Positions 29,592-40,395 of a stretch of DNA of 64,000 nucleotides are shown piece by piece. Made by a program: the position numbers and the translations under genes. Source of the stretch: Weissella viridescens (GTDB lineage: Bacteria; Bacillota; Bacilli; Lactobacillales; Lactobacillaceae); the NCBI RefSeq assembly GCF_003862435.1, contig NZ_RHGY01000002.1, forward strand, positions 39,722 through 103,721, read 5' to 3'. Numbering within the stretch: the stretch's first letter is position 1; the number at the start of each line of letters is the position of its first letter. The notes under the pieces were generated by a model. That model had not been told where the DNA came from and did no database searches. It was given only the letters and a program-made list of their open reading frames with translations.

Positions 29592-30214
29592 TGCTTTCGC
29601 TAACGGAACCGTCACTTACTGAGGTTAGTTATCACGGCAAAGAGTATCCATTAAATCTTACGTTCGATTCAGTTATTACCTTGTATGGTCTGTTAGATGA
29701 CTCAGATATTGCATCACAAGTTGATGCCCTTTATCAGCTATTATCACCGCAAGGGACAGTCAATGATGATAATCAATTGAAGCTACTACTGATTAATACA
29801 GTCCTAGACTACTTGTCAGAAAAACCCTATGGTACATCTGGTGGAGCAATAGATTTAGCGGGTAATGTTTTAAAGAGTGTCGATATGCCACCTGATTTTG
29901 ATTTTGAACAAGATAGCGCTGCTATCTATGCCTCATTTAGGCAATATTATGGGATTGATTTGAATGAAGAACGCGGACACATGCATTGGGATACGTTCAT
30001 TGCTTTATTTGATAATTTAGGTGCTGAGACACCCATTAATCGAATTCGCAGTATTCGCAACGATGATTTGAGTGATTATCAGGGCGAAGACAATGTTCAG
30101 CGTCTGCAAAACATGAAAGAACTTCAATCGTATTACATGCTCGATTCAGTTCGTGAGAAGCTAGATGAAGAAACAACTGCAGATCCATTTGCGGGGATTT
30201 TCGGAATCAAATAG
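29591..30214 (+). CDS. Bacteriophage Gp15-family protein
   Basis: A 207-residue protein with a core MHWDTFIALFDNLGAETPIN and IRSIRNDDLSDYQGEDN, the Gp15 family pattern found directly before tape-measure genes of SPP1-like phages. Presumed second tail chaperone. Confidence 0.8.
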   Translation: MLSLTEPSLTEVSYHGKEYPLNLTFDSVITLYGLLDDSDIASQVDALYQLLSPQGTVNDDNQLKLLLINTVLDYLSEKPYGTSGGAIDLAGNVLKSVDMPPDFDFEQDSAAIYASFRQYYGIDLNEERGHMHWDTFIALFDNLGAETPINRIRSIRNDDLSDYQGEDNVQRLQNMKELQSYYMLDSVREKLDEETTADPFAGIFGIK

Positions 30215-30243
30215 AAACATTCTAGAGGAAAGGGGGAAGACGT

Positions 30244-33200
30244 ATGGCAGTTGATGGAAAAGTCGAAATTGCGCTTGAGCTAGAAGATAATTTAAATACT
30301 GAACTTCCTAAAGCAATTGATTCAGTAAAGAATGCTGGGGATAAAATTGAAGCCCAAGCTAAAGAGTCAAATCAGTTAGTGCGGCGAGAAGCTGAAAAAA
30401 CACGGGAAGAGTTGGACCGTAAGTTCGGTAAAGCAACGCGTGTTAAATTAGTGACTGACGCTGATAAGCATGGTATTAAAAACTTTGATGCGCTGTTAAA
30501 GGAATTGCCTAAGAAAAAACAAACGGAACTATTAGCAAAGACTCAAAAAGGCGAGGTCATCAACTATGAAAAAGAGTTGCGTAAAGTTCCAGCTAAAATT
30601 GTTTCTAAAGCAGAACTAAGTGACCATGCATCAGAGGGCTTACGGGGATTGAAGCGTGAAACCACAGGCCTACAAAAAGAAGCAACTGAAACAGGTCATC
30701 GCTTCAGACGCTTGAAAGACATCATGATTGGGAGTTTTGTTGGTAGCGCAGTGACATCAGGTATCTTTGCAATTACAAATGGGCTGCATGAAGCAGCTAA
30801 AGCTGGTCTTGAATACGACAAAGTGCAAGATACGATGAAAACTAATTGGAAAGTCCTAACAACTGAAGCACCGCGAGATGGTAAAGAAATGATCTCTTTT
30901 ATCAATAACCTATCCCAGCATTCTATTTATTCGGCAGACTCAATTGATAAGATGGCCCAATCTTTTTATCACATTAATTCAAATGCGCCAAATGCAAAGA
31001 AGTGGGCTCAAGATTTTGTTAATCTAGGTTCAACGCTACACGTCTCCAATGATGCACTACGTGAGTCTGGAGAACAATTCTCAAAGATTGTTGCTGGTGG
31101 TAAAGCCAGTCAAGAAGACATGAATGTCATGATCAATCGTTTCCCAATGTTCGGTGAGGCTCTTGAAAAAGCATCCGGTAAAAGCATGAAGCAACTACAG
31201 GAAATGTCATCAAAGGGACAACTATCAGCAAAACAGTTTACAGATGCTTTAGATTATTTAGGTAAAAGTATAAGGACAGTCAGGAAGAAGCTTTAAATTC
31301 GGCGCAAGGTATGGGTATGTACCTAAGTTCGCGGCTTAGCAAATTAAGCGGTGATGTCATGAAGAGTTCCTTCAACATGAGTAAATCAACTTTAGGAGCT
31401 ATTAAAGAAATTACTTCGGACAAGTCCATGGAAACCTATTCCAAAGGAATAAGTGCGGCGATTGGTAGCATGACGACTACATTGGCATATTTCATTGAGT
31501 ATATTGCTAAACATCAAAAAGATATAGTGGGAATATTTGGTTCGATTAAAGATATCGCGGGTGCATTAATCGGTGGTGCTTGGGATTCAGCTAAAGCGAC
31601 TATTTCGTTTATGGCTGACATGTTTGGAAAGCTTGGTGGAAATGCTAAAAAAAGCCACGATCCATTAAAAAATATCAATAGTATTCTCAAAGATATTGCT
31701 AAACATAAAGATGCACTTAAAACACTCGGTGGAGTTTTAGCAGCTGCTTTTGCAGTAAAAAAGCTAGCAAGTTTTGCTGATGGGATTAGAAACATCAATG
31801 ATTCTTTAAAAATTACCAGTGGCATGAAAAAAATTGGTGGATCATTTATTAAACCAAAAGTTGATGGTTCCGATGCAAAGCGTGAACTAGGTATTCTCGG
31901 TAAGGCAATTAAGGGAACAGCAAAAGGAATTGGTAAAGCATTGAAATGGACAGCTAAGATTTCTACTAAAGCTGCGATTGCTGCCCTAAGCGGATTAAAG
32001 AAAGCGGCAGAGGTTGCTGGTGCAGGAATGAAGGCAGCTTTTAACTTTGCAAAAGCTAACCCTATTTTGTTGATTATTTCAGTCATAGTCGCACTAGGTG
32101 TTGCATTCTACGAACTCTATAAGCATAATAAGAAATTTCGTAATTTTGTAAACGGCATTGGCAAAGCAATTAGTTCATTCTTTAAATCTGCAGGAAAAAC
32201 AATTGACAAGGGGATTAAGACCGTTAAAAAAGCATTCAAGGGGATCGTTAACTTCTTCAAGAAAGACTGGAAGGAAATTTTACTTTTAATTGTGAATCCG
32301 TTTAGTGGTGCTTTTGCATTACTATACAAGCACAATAAAAAGTTTCGTGACGGAGTTAATGGTCTGATTAACTGGTTTAAGAAGAATCTATCTAGTTTTG
32401 GAAAATGGCTCCCAAAAACTTGGCATAATATCTGGGACCCAATCGTTGATTTCTTCGAAGAGGTGTGGAATAACATTAAAAAGATTGCCTCTCGCGCTTG
32501 GGATTGGATTAGTGATCATATTAGTGGTTTTGGTAAATCGATTCGTAAGATTTGGCGCAACACTTGGAATGCAATTGCTGACTTCTTTGGTGATATCTGG
32601 AATAACATTAAGAGTATGGGTCAAAAGGCATGGAACTGGATTTCCGATAAAATGGATAACTTTGGTTCCAACGTTTCTAAGGGTTGGAAAAGCTTGTGGA
32701 ACGGACTCAAGGATTTCTTTGGTGATGTCTGGAATGGCATTAAAAAGACTGCAAGTGACGGTATGAATGCAGTAATTGGCTTTATCAATAAAGGTATTGG
32801 TAGCATTAATTCTGTCATTCATACTTTTGGCGGAAGTAAACATGCTATAAAAGATATACCTAAATTCGCTAAGGGAACAAAGGGAGCACCACAGGGGCTA
32901 GCAATGGTCAATGACGGTGCTGGCGAAGAGATGATTATCGATAATCAAGGTGCACCCCACGTCCTAGAAGGGCGCAATCGTTTAGTTGCATTTAGTGGTG
33001 GCGAAACAGTTATCCCACACGAAGATACTAAAACACTATTCGGTGGATCAATACCACACTTTGCTAAAGGAACAACGAACTGGTTTGAAGGGGTGACAGA
33101 TTGGGTTAAAGATAAGTGGGATAGTTTGAAGAATTTCATCAAGCACCCACTTAAAGCAGTCGGTGGAATCATGAACAACGCAATTAAAGGAGCAACATCA

Positions 33201-34106
33201 CATACCCCTGAATTCGTTAAAGAATTCGTTCCACCAGTAGGAAACCAGTTTGTTAAGTCAATCATCAAACCAATCACGTCACTATTTAAGAAATTGAACA
33301 GTAAGCACGAAGACGATATGGGGGATGCCGGTGGTAATCACGGTAATCCAAGTGGTGCTGGTGTACAACGTTGGCGTGGGCTGGTTAAAAAAGCCCTTGA
33401 AGCTAATGGGTTAAGCACTAGTAACAGCATGATTGAAAAGGTGCTTCGTCAAATTGCAACTGAATCGGGTGGTAATCCCAAAGTGACACAAGGTGGTGCC
33501 GATCCAGATGGAGACGGTTCAGGACCTGCTATGGGGCTTATGCAAACGAAGCGGGCAACGTTCTTATCTAATGCATTCCCCGGTCATCATGATATATTCA
33601 ATGGTTATGATAGTTTGTTATCAGGTTTGCACTACGCAAAGGGGCGTTACGGTTCTGACCTTTCATTCTTAGGTAATGGACATGGTTATGCTAACGGTGG
33701 CTGGGCTAATCAAGCAAGTATTTTTGGTGAGGTTCCGGGAGAACCAGAAGTTGCCATTAATCCAAAAAGACCAACTGCGGATAAGTTATTGCTGGAAGCT
33801 GCGCAAGCAACAGCCAAGAAGCAACCAAATAGCTTAATGGCCAAGATGATTATGCAGGCTGAAATTGCTAAGAAATCACTACAATCAGGACACAATGTCA
33901 ACCAACCATTAGGTGCAGGAAGTAACACACTACAAAGTAGTAGTTATCAAAAAGTTAAAAATGGTGATTTAGTGGTTGAAGTTAATCTTGATGGACGTCA
34001 AATTGGTCATGCTGTTTCGCCAATTATCGAAGCATTACACGATCAGAAAATGACAGTTCAAGCAAATGCTATGGGGTTAGGAGGTAACTTAAATTATGGC
34101 ATCTAG
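30244..34106 (+). pseudogene. Tape measure protein gene, disrupted by a one-base deletion near 31264-31267
   Basis: Two frames make one protein of about 1,287 residues: 30244-31296 (residues 1-350) and a -1 continuation to 34106. Restoring one A to GGTAAAAG (31261-31268) gives YLGKKYKDSQEEALNSAQGM across the junction. The protein has a helical tape region, three Trp-rich ~35-residue repeats (32390-32760), membrane-like stretches, and near the C-terminus an SLT lytic transglycosylase domain (IATESGGNPK ... MGLMQ). The -1 frame has a TAA at 31263-31265, so frameshifting is unlikely. Either a disabling mutation or a sequencing error. Confidence 0.85.
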
Positions 34107-34938
34107 TTTTGAGCCAACCTTAGTCGTTGAACGCTTAGACGGCACAAAATACGATCTAGGCCATGAAGGAATTAGAGTTATATCATTCGACCCACCATCA
34201 CCGGCTTACCAACATACCTATACACAAATGGGTCATTATGGTGCCAAACGTACAAATACAGTTATGCAACAAGTCGTTCTACCGTTAACTTTCGATGTCT
34301 ATGCAGAAAACAATTACGATTATGAATTGCAACGCTTGAAAGTACTAAAAATATTTGACTCTCAGACAGAGTTTTATATTTATAGTGTCCGCATGCCGTA
34401 TCTGCGTTGGCGAGTGATTGCTCAACCGTTTAGCTACCCGCGGTTAGGTAATTACTGGAAAGCCAAAAACATTTCAATTAGCTTAGATTGTCCAACTGGA
34501 TTTGCAGAAACGTCTGTTACGTCATCTAAGTTACTAAGTGATGAATTGTTGCACCTAGGTTTTCAGATGGATATTGATAGCAAAGCACTTCCCCAATATC
34601 AATTTAGTAATATTAGTCACTTTAACTTTGAAAATATTGGACGCATTCCATTATTGGCAGACGAGAACCCAGTCGTTATTAAATTTAAAGGGAACGCCCC
34701 CAACGGGTTAACCCTTATTAATCACACGACTAATCAAAAATTCCAGTATTTCAAACCACTTACTAAAAGCAATACACTTGAATTAAACGGGTTGATTCCA
34801 ATTGTTGATGGTAAACAGAAGTTGGGAAACGGTAATTCAAGCCGCTCCTATTTAGATTTCAAGGTTGGCCAAAATAGCATTGAGCTAATTGGTGCAAGTG
34901 ATTTCCACATTTCATTTGAAACGAGGTTCTATTTCTAA
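34096..34938 (+). CDS. Distal tail protein (Dit family)
   Basis: A 280-residue protein of the phage tail (Dit/sipho_tail) family with SFDPPSPAYQHTYTQMGHYG and LPLTFDVYAENNYDYELQRL. It overlaps the tape measure gene by 11 bp. Forms the hub at the tail tip. Confidence 0.85.
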   Translation: MASSFEPTLVVERLDGTKYDLGHEGIRVISFDPPSPAYQHTYTQMGHYGAKRTNTVMQQVVLPLTFDVYAENNYDYELQRLKVLKIFDSQTEFYIYSVRMPYLRWRVIAQPFSYPRLGNYWKAKNISISLDCPTGFAETSVTSSKLLSDELLHLGFQMDIDSKALPQYQFSNISHFNFENIGRIPLLADENPVVIKFKGNAPNGLTLINHTTNQKFQYFKPLTKSNTLELNGLIPIVDGKQKLGNGNSSRSYLDFKVGQNSIELIGASDFHISFETRFYF

Positions 34939-36044
34939 TGGGCGTGATTTATCTTAAAAACCTTAATAATGATGAAACAACAGCAGCCGTTTCAGAATTA
35001 ACAGTTAATCAAAACATGGGACAACTTGATACCGTTGCATTTAACTTTATTGATGATGATTTAGGAATTGCAGGGAGCATGATGATTCCCGGAACAATGG
35101 TCACTATTCCTGAAACAGGACAGATGTTTAGAGTGCAAAACGTGGGACGCGAGTTAGCAGGTTTAAATGTAAAATATACCGTTACTGGGATAGCGTGCGC
35201 AGCTGATTTGCACAATACGTATTTAGATCAACGCCTAAACGATACTCAGAGTTTAGACGCGTGTCTGAAGTTCATTACAAGTGGAACGCCAATCACATAC
35301 GTCATACACGATAAGTTCCCCAACTATTCATTCAGTGATGGTTTCGGTGGTGATTATGCTGACGCGTTGTTGATAAATACATTAGCAAACGATTTTAGGT
35401 TTGAGTGGTGGTTTGATAACTATGTATTACACGTTAAAAAGAAAATTGGGGAATCTGATAGTTTTGTATTTATCAATAATCTCAATGTTAATGATATTAG
35501 TTACACTGAAGACTATTCTGGTATTCGAACACATATCAAGGGCCTTGGAAAAGCCAAAGAGCAAAAGGATGATAAGAAACCGACAGAATATTTAGCAATG
35601 GCAGAGTATACAAGTCCCAACGCCAAATTATGGGGAATTAAAACTGCTGCTACCATTAGTGATGAACGTTTCACAAATAATGAAGCATTGCTTGACTACC
35701 TGAAAACGCAACTACAAGATTATCCGTTAATTCAATATACGATTAGCCAACTATCATTTAGTGATCATGCGGTTGTTCACAACGACATAAATGTTGGTAA
35801 TAGTGGCTGGCTTAAAGATAGATTCGGTGTAGATATCGATGTGCGTATTATCGGGACTGTTACACACCCACAAGACCCACAAATTGATGACTCAGTTACA
35901 TTCGGGAATACGTTATACAGCGCAACGAAAGAACAAATTAGACAAAAAGCATCTAATAAGAAAAACAATGCCATCGGTAAAAATATCGACGATAGAATTA
36001 ACAATATTCAAAATTCCATTTATGAGGGGGTACATTCAATTTGA
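34938..36044 (+). CDS. Tail-associated (Tal-like) baseplate hub protein
   Basis: A 368-residue protein matching the prophage endopeptidase-tail family: MGVIYLKNLNNDETTAAVSE, PGTMVTIPETGQMFRVQNV, and a FRFEWWFDNYVLHVKKK middle. No separate enzymatic domain is visible at the C-terminus. It overlaps the Dit gene by one base and should cap the tail tip. Confidence 0.82.
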   Translation: MGVIYLKNLNNDETTAAVSELTVNQNMGQLDTVAFNFIDDDLGIAGSMMIPGTMVTIPETGQMFRVQNVGRELAGLNVKYTVTGIACAADLHNTYLDQRLNDTQSLDACLKFITSGTPITYVIHDKFPNYSFSDGFGGDYADALLINTLANDFRFEWWFDNYVLHVKKKIGESDSFVFINNLNVNDISYTEDYSGIRTHIKGLGKAKEQKDDKKPTEYLAMAEYTSPNAKLWGIKTAATISDERFTNNEALLDYLKTQLQDYPLIQYTISQLSFSDHAVVHNDINVGNSGWLKDRFGVDIDVRIIGTVTHPQDPQIDDSVTFGNTLYSATKEQIRQKASNKKNNAIGKNIDDRINNIQNSIYEGVHSI

Positions 36045-36412
36045 GTAAACTGCCTAGTAGAAACCCTTCTTCAGGTTATATCAAACCAGAGGAAGGCGTA
36101 GGATACGTTATAGCCAGTGATAATGGTGCTATACGTACAATTATCACAGCGCATGGTTTCAATTTAGATCCCGCTGATTTTAGTGATTTGACATTACCAG
36201 CGCTTGTATTTTCAGACGAAATGGGTCATACACATGAGATCAGCATCGATAGTAAAAATATGTTGCTAATTGATGAAGAACCCATGGTTGATTTAGATGC
36301 GTATTATACTAAGAAAGATGTTGATAACATGCTTAATTTAACTGCCCCAAATGGTAATAAATTCAAAGTAACAGTTTCTAATGATGGGACACTGCATACG
36401 GGAAAAATTTAA
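36041..36412 (+). CDS. Phage tail/baseplate accessory protein (123 aa), TTG start
   Basis: TTG 36041 overlaps the Tal stop (TTGA) behind GAGGGGG. The protein starts SKLPSRNPSSGYIKPEEGVG and ends TLHTGKI; a KKDVDNMLNL segment is predicted to be coiled-coil. It is placed between the hub and receptor-binding genes. No specific family recognised. Confidence 0.6.
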   Translation: MSKLPSRNPSSGYIKPEEGVGYVIASDNGAIRTIITAHGFNLDPADFSDLTLPALVFSDEMGHTHEISIDSKNMLLIDEEPMVDLDAYYTKKDVDNMLNLTAPNGNKFKVTVSNDGTLHTGKI

Positions 36413-36424
36413 TGGAGGTTTAAC

Positions 36425-36832
36425 GTGAATCAAAGATTAACGATAGACCAAGTAAATAAACAACTAGCCAATCAGGTCAAACAAATTAACAAAATCAATG
36501 ATACTTTGGTCGATAATGATGTTATTGCTAGTTATCATGGTATTCACTTAGAAAAAATAAATGGTATGTATAATCGTGATTTTTATTTAAGAGTAGTTTC
36601 AAACTTAGATGGAATCGTGAAATATTTAAATCAAACTATCGATGCAATCAATAACCAAGCGCACTTAGTTTATATCGATACTGGAGAGCCGCTTACTTTT
36701 TTATACGGTAAAGCCGTTCTAAAGATAAGTATTAATGGCTTTTTTATTGATTTACAAACGTTTATGCAAAGAATTGATGACAAATTATCAGATTGCATAT
36801 TTGTCATTTCACAGTTCTATTCAATTAAATAA
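36425..36832 (+). CDS. Hypothetical baseplate-region protein (135 aa), GTG start
   Basis: GGAGGTTTAAC precedes GTG 36425. Mostly helical N-terminus (LTIDQVNKQLANQVKQINKI) and a beta C-terminus. Position implies a tail fibre chaperone or baseplate part. Low complexity is absent; no family recognised. Confidence 0.55.
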   Translation: MNQRLTIDQVNKQLANQVKQINKINDTLVDNDVIASYHGIHLEKINGMYNRDFYLRVVSNLDGIVKYLNQTIDAINNQAHLVYIDTGEPLTFLYGKAVLKISINGFFIDLQTFMQRIDDKLSDCIFVISQFYSIK

Positions 36833-36841
36833 GGAGAGGAT

Positions 36842-38200
36842 ATGACGACAAAAGCAGAAGCAAGTATTCCCCAAATTAAAGAGGGGAAATTTATAATTGT
36901 CGATACTACACTGAGATCAACCGATACCATGTGGTTTGACGAAATGAGTGGAGATTACGGAGACGCAGGGCGTAAAGTATACTTGGCCATCAAAGATAGA
37001 GCATTAAGCAATAATCCTAAAGTGCCACTTAAGCCAATGGACTTGAATGGTATGGACGTTCGATTACAAGGGCATGATGCCAATGGCGTATTCAAACGAG
37101 TCTCACTAGCAACAAGAATGATCGATGCAGAAAAAGGGCGTGTTGAAATCACAATTCCGCGTGAAATTTACATCAACCCCGGGGCTTACGAAAATGCGGA
37201 GTTTGAAATTTATGAGGTAAATGGTGACACAGTTATCTCAACTGTTCCTGTTGGGTTTGAAGTTTATAACAATCATGCTCACATTACGACTAATGAAACG
37301 AAGCAATTTAGTGACGAATTTAATGCACTAATCAAAGAATTAGAGAGCGCAACGGCTGATGAAATTGAAAAGTTAAATGCAAAATTTTCTGAACTCATTG
37401 CAAGTGTTAAAATAGCAAACAATAATGTTGCGGGACTAGAACAATCGGTGGCCACTTGGACTAAGAATGTTGCAGATAAGGCAGTCGCTTTGTTGGACGG
37501 GGATAATCAGTTCACTGGTAAAAATGATTTTTTAGTTCCTATTAATGGTTTTGTAACGGGTATTACCAATAAAATTTATACAGTAAATGACCCGAAACAG
37601 GACGTTAATGATATTAATAAGCTACGTAGTTTACCGGAAGCAACAACTACCGTTGATTATTATTCAAATAACGGCACTTTGAATAATCCGATGGAGAGTA
37701 ATTACTTTATGGTCGAAACTCGAAAGGTGACTCGAGATACGGCCTTTCAAACCATTACGAATATGAACTTGGTTGATGGTGAGATTAAACAGCGAACGGT
37801 CCAAGCCATGTCAACACAACCGGTATTCGGTAATTGGTATACAACGGCAAAGTGGTGTCCTTGGCGCACGTTAGTGCCTTACTTAGGCGATAAATTTGTC
37901 GTGGGGCTAATTGTTCCACAGTATCGGTTTAAAGGTCAGTCTGTTGAAATTAAGGGTGATATCAGTCCGAAAGAAACGATTGAGAATACAAACGGTGGTG
38001 AATATACACTGTTTGATAACTTGCCATTTAAATTTGCGACTGGACAACAACAAGTCCAAATTGGGTCAGGAAATACTGTCTTTGGATACTTTACGACCGG
38101 TAACCGTATCGTGATGCAAAAGTATATGTTTGCTGGGAAAGATGCGCCGGTTATCAAGGGTGGCTATATTGGAATTGCCGGTACCTTTGCATTAGACTAG
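36842..38200 (+). CDS. BppU-like baseplate / receptor-binding protein
   Basis: The 452-residue protein begins with a BppU-type N-terminal domain (IVDTTLRSTDTMWFDEMSGD-like segment; VYLAIKDRALSNNPKVPLKP; VEITIPREIYINPGAYENAE), then a coiled-coil (TADEIEKLNAKFSELIASVK), and a ~230-residue beta C-terminus likely to bind the host surface. GGAGAGG precedes the ATG. Confidence 0.78.
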   Translation: MTTKAEASIPQIKEGKFIIVDTTLRSTDTMWFDEMSGDYGDAGRKVYLAIKDRALSNNPKVPLKPMDLNGMDVRLQGHDANGVFKRVSLATRMIDAEKGRVEITIPREIYINPGAYENAEFEIYEVNGDTVISTVPVGFEVYNNHAHITTNETKQFSDEFNALIKELESATADEIEKLNAKFSELIASVKIANNNVAGLEQSVATWTKNVADKAVALLDGDNQFTGKNDFLVPINGFVTGITNKIYTVNDPKQDVNDINKLRSLPEATTTVDYYSNNGTLNNPMESNYFMVETRKVTRDTAFQTITNMNLVDGEIKQRTVQAMSTQPVFGNWYTTAKWCPWRTLVPYLGDKFVVGLIVPQYRFKGQSVEIKGDISPKETIENTNGGEYTLFDNLPFKFATGQQQVQIGSGNTVFGYFTTGNRIVMQKYMFAGKDAPVIKGGYIGIAGTFALD

Positions 38201-38212
38201 TAGGAGGATAAG

Positions 38213-38596
38213 ATGCCATTTAAACAATATGATAAAGAATTAGGGTTCTACATCGGCGAAAGTGACTTGCCATCAGATAACCCTGATTGGGGTAATACAG
38301 ATGTCGATTTGCCCGGAGAAATTGGTCAAGGATATATATTTGTGTTTGATGAGAACATCCAGATGTGGCGATCACTGAATGAGTCGCAATGGCAGGACTA
38401 CTTAGCAGAGAAGATGACACGTCTGCCGGATGATGATGAGCAATTCAAAGCAATGGTAACAGGGCAATTGGTAAGTCTATCCAAGTCCGTGGTTAGCGCG
38501 ACTACCCAGCTCATGTTGACGACACGTTCGGTCACGGAATTGCAAACACAAGTCAAGCAACTCACAGAGGCAAAGGAGGAAGCACAGCATGTTTGA
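38213..38596 (+). CDS. Phage structural accessory protein (127 aa)
   Basis: The first half reads FYIGESDLPSDNPDWGNTDV and the second half is a coiled-coil (TELQTQVKQLTEAKEEAQHV). It ends in an 8-bp overlap with the XkdX-like gene. Similar proteins sit before XkdX in Firmicutes phages; function unknown. Confidence 0.6.
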   Translation: MPFKQYDKELGFYIGESDLPSDNPDWGNTDVDLPGEIGQGYIFVFDENIQMWRSLNESQWQDYLAEKMTRLPDDDEQFKAMVTGQLVSLSKSVVSATTQLMLTTRSVTELQTQVKQLTEAKEEAQHV

Positions 38597-38744
38597 TTTA
38601 TATAACAATCTGTACAAGCTAGGTTTAATGAAAGCTAGCGATATTCAAGATATTGTGACGTATTTACCAACATTTGGTTTGACACCATTGGATTATGAAA
38701 AGATTACAGGACAAGCTTGGCCAAAAGAACAAGAAACAACCTAA
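38589..38744 (+). CDS. XkdX-family phage protein (51 aa)
   Basis: MFDLYNNLYKLGLMKASDI with LTPLDYEKITGQAW matches the short XkdX family found between tail-fibre and lysis genes. ATG 38589 overlaps the previous gene by 8 bp. Function unknown. A terminator follows the stop. Confidence 0.75.
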   Translation: MFDLYNNLYKLGLMKASDIQDIVTYLPTFGLTPLDYEKITGQAWPKEQETT

Positions 38745-38772
38745 GAGCTGCCAAAAGGGTAGCTCTTTTAAT
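38744..38772 (+). terminator. Terminator after the XkdX gene
   Basis: AGAGCT(G)CC pairs with GG(G)TAGCTCT around AAAA, followed by TTTT-A-A-TTT. Confidence 0.75.
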
Positions 38773-38794
38773 TTAGACTTAGAAAGGAATATTT

Positions 38795-39265
38795 ATGGAT
38801 GTATACAGCGCATTTGAATGGCTAATGAGCTATGCCAATGGCATGACCATCTCATTTGTGTTGGCCGTCGGCGTCTTTATTGATGCACTCTTGGGTTCCA
38901 GTTGGCGTAAGGCCAATGGGTTGCGACGTAATTCGAACGGGTTCTTTAATGGCTTTTTGAAGAATATTTCTCTGGCGCTCATTCCCGCTACGTTTTGGTT
39001 GGCGAATATCTTGTTTTACTATTTACCGCCTGACCCAACACACCCGCAATTCCGCTACAATCCACTCATGTTTGACTTTATCAGTGTTGGAGCAGGAATG
39101 TACATTGGTGATTGGCTACTACACAGTATTTTGGCTAATTGGAAATTGTCAGGACGTACCATCAGTCCGCGTATTGAACGATGGATTCAAGAGGAGTATG
39201 ACAGCAAGATTGAACAACACAATTTAAAACTTGATAAGTTAGGAGACACACATGAGGACAAGTGA
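38795..39265 (+). CDS. Holin
   Basis: The 156-residue protein has membrane spans around residues 15-33, 58-77 and 91-110, with a DPTHPQFRYNPLMFD loop, and a charged C-terminus. It overlaps the endolysin gene by 14 bp, the standard lysis-cassette arrangement. Similar to phage holin family 4_1-type proteins of lactic bacteria. AGAAAGGAATATTT precedes the ATG. Confidence 0.82.
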   Translation: MDVYSAFEWLMSYANGMTISFVLAVGVFIDALLGSSWRKANGLRRNSNGFFNGFLKNISLALIPATFWLANILFYYLPPDPTHPQFRYNPLMFDFISVGAGMYIGDWLLHSILANWKLSGRTISPRIERWIQEEYDSKIEQHNLKLDKLGDTHEDK

Positions 39266-40064
39266 TAACGGATTAAATCTAATTAAAGAATTTGAGGGAT
39301 TTCGTAGCGCTGCGTATGATTTAGGTGATGGTGGCTGGACGATTGGCTATGGATCATTTAACGTGCCCGGCGTAGGCCCAGGAACGGTGTGGACAAAGGA
39401 ACAAGCGACAGCGCAGTTGCGTAAGGATGTCGTTCGTTTTGAGAACGCAATTAATGGCATTGGGGCAAACTTGAACCAAAATCAGTTTGATGCACTTGTG
39501 TCGTTCACGTATAACTTGGGACCAGGCTGGATTAGTCAGTATCCGACTATTGCACAAGCATTGCGTAACGACAATTGGCAGTATGTGACTGACTCAATGA
39601 AGAACTTTGTTAACCCGGGTTCGCCATATGAAGCGGGCTTGCGACGACGGCGTCAAGTTGAGACAGACCTATTTAATAAGCCAGCAGTAATGCCTAAGTA
39701 CACGCCAGCTCAGAAAGAGTTTATTCAGGCCGGGAATGTCTTTGAACTACGACGAGCGATTGTGGCAGATGAAATCAAACATGTTAATGGCATGTGGCAA
39801 GCGGTTAATTATGAACTAGCTGGTAGTCGTAATTTCAGCTGGACAGATAATGGTATTCCGTTAGCGATTTGTGATAAGACAAATGCTAAGGGAGAGAAGT
39901 TCGGCGACCAAAATACGGTCAGTCCTGGTGATTTTATTCGAGTTAACGACACGTATAATCATGGCACAATTGATCAATATGATATCCCAACCAACGGAGT
40001 GGGGATTACAGTGGGAAGCTATGGCATGATTTGGTTTAATGCGGATACGTTGTTGAAAATGTAA
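39252..40064 (+). CDS. Endolysin: GH24 muramidase with cell-wall-binding C-terminus
   Basis: A 270-residue lysin. Residues 1-145 are a glycoside hydrolase 24 (T4-lysozyme-like) domain: LNLIKEFEGFRSAAYDLGDG followed by WTIGYG holds the catalytic Glu and partners, and NQFDALVSFTYNLGPG the C-terminal lobe. The remaining ~115 residues form a beta-rich binding region (VNGMWQAVNYELAG, GVGITVGSYGMIWFNADTLL). No signal peptide, so release depends on the holin. Confidence 0.92.
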   Translation: MRTSDNGLNLIKEFEGFRSAAYDLGDGGWTIGYGSFNVPGVGPGTVWTKEQATAQLRKDVVRFENAINGIGANLNQNQFDALVSFTYNLGPGWISQYPTIAQALRNDNWQYVTDSMKNFVNPGSPYEAGLRRRRQVETDLFNKPAVMPKYTPAQKEFIQAGNVFELRRAIVADEIKHVNGMWQAVNYELAGSRNFSWTDNGIPLAICDKTNAKGEKFGDQNTVSPGDFIRVNDTYNHGTIDQYDIPTNGVGITVGSYGMIWFNADTLLKM

Positions 40065-40135
40065 ATGAATAAGTAGCTTGTGATATAATCAAGTTGTTGG
40101 TTATCATAACTTGCCAAAATTATTTAGACCAATAT

Positions 40136-40189
40136 AAAAAAGCCTCAGTCGGTGTCTCTTAAACGAGTTACTGACTGGGGCTTTTTTAT
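40136..40189 (+). terminator. Strong terminator at the end of the late operon
   Basis: AAAAAAGCCTCAGTC pairs with GACTGGGGCTTTTTT across a 22-nt loop; T-rich on both strands, so it may work in both directions. Confidence 0.88.
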
Positions 40190-40199
40190 TTACTCTCGT

Positions 40200-40207
40200 T
40201 TTGCTCT
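40200..40207. promoter_or_regulatory. TTTGCTCT near attR: putative right-arm integrase site
   Basis: Matches the repeated ATTTGCTC core found at 901-974 on the other prophage arm, 39 bp from the attR core. A single short match, so support is modest. Confidence 0.4.
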
Positions 40208-40245
40208 AACGCGTCCGTAAAGGATTGGTGTTAGTGGGTTTGTGT

Positions 40246-40380
40246 ATTTTTACAAAAAAATCCATTGCGTGATGCCATTCAAGAAGCACCCCGTAAGCGC
40301 TTTGAACAAGAACACTGGTCTGACAAGGCTTAAAACTGATAAAACAACGTTTATTGATGGAATAAGCGTTGTTTTTTTGT
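40246..40380 (+). repeat. attR: right prophage attachment site, copy of msrA 3' end
   Basis: Imperfect direct repeat of 706-841. It keeps the last ~28 codons of msrA with scattered substitutions and a one-base loss in the A run (AAAAAAATCC versus AAAAAGAATCC), then the stop codon and terminator (40343-40379). Upstream sequence is phage, downstream is chromosome. Confidence 0.92.
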
Positions 40381-40395
40381 GTTTTGGCTATAAAA

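Noticed and set aside
31261..31300. Programmed frameshift in the tape measure gene
   Set aside because: The -1 frame has TAA at 31263-31265, no heptamer is present, and the A-site would have to slip onto mismatched bases; an indel is simpler.
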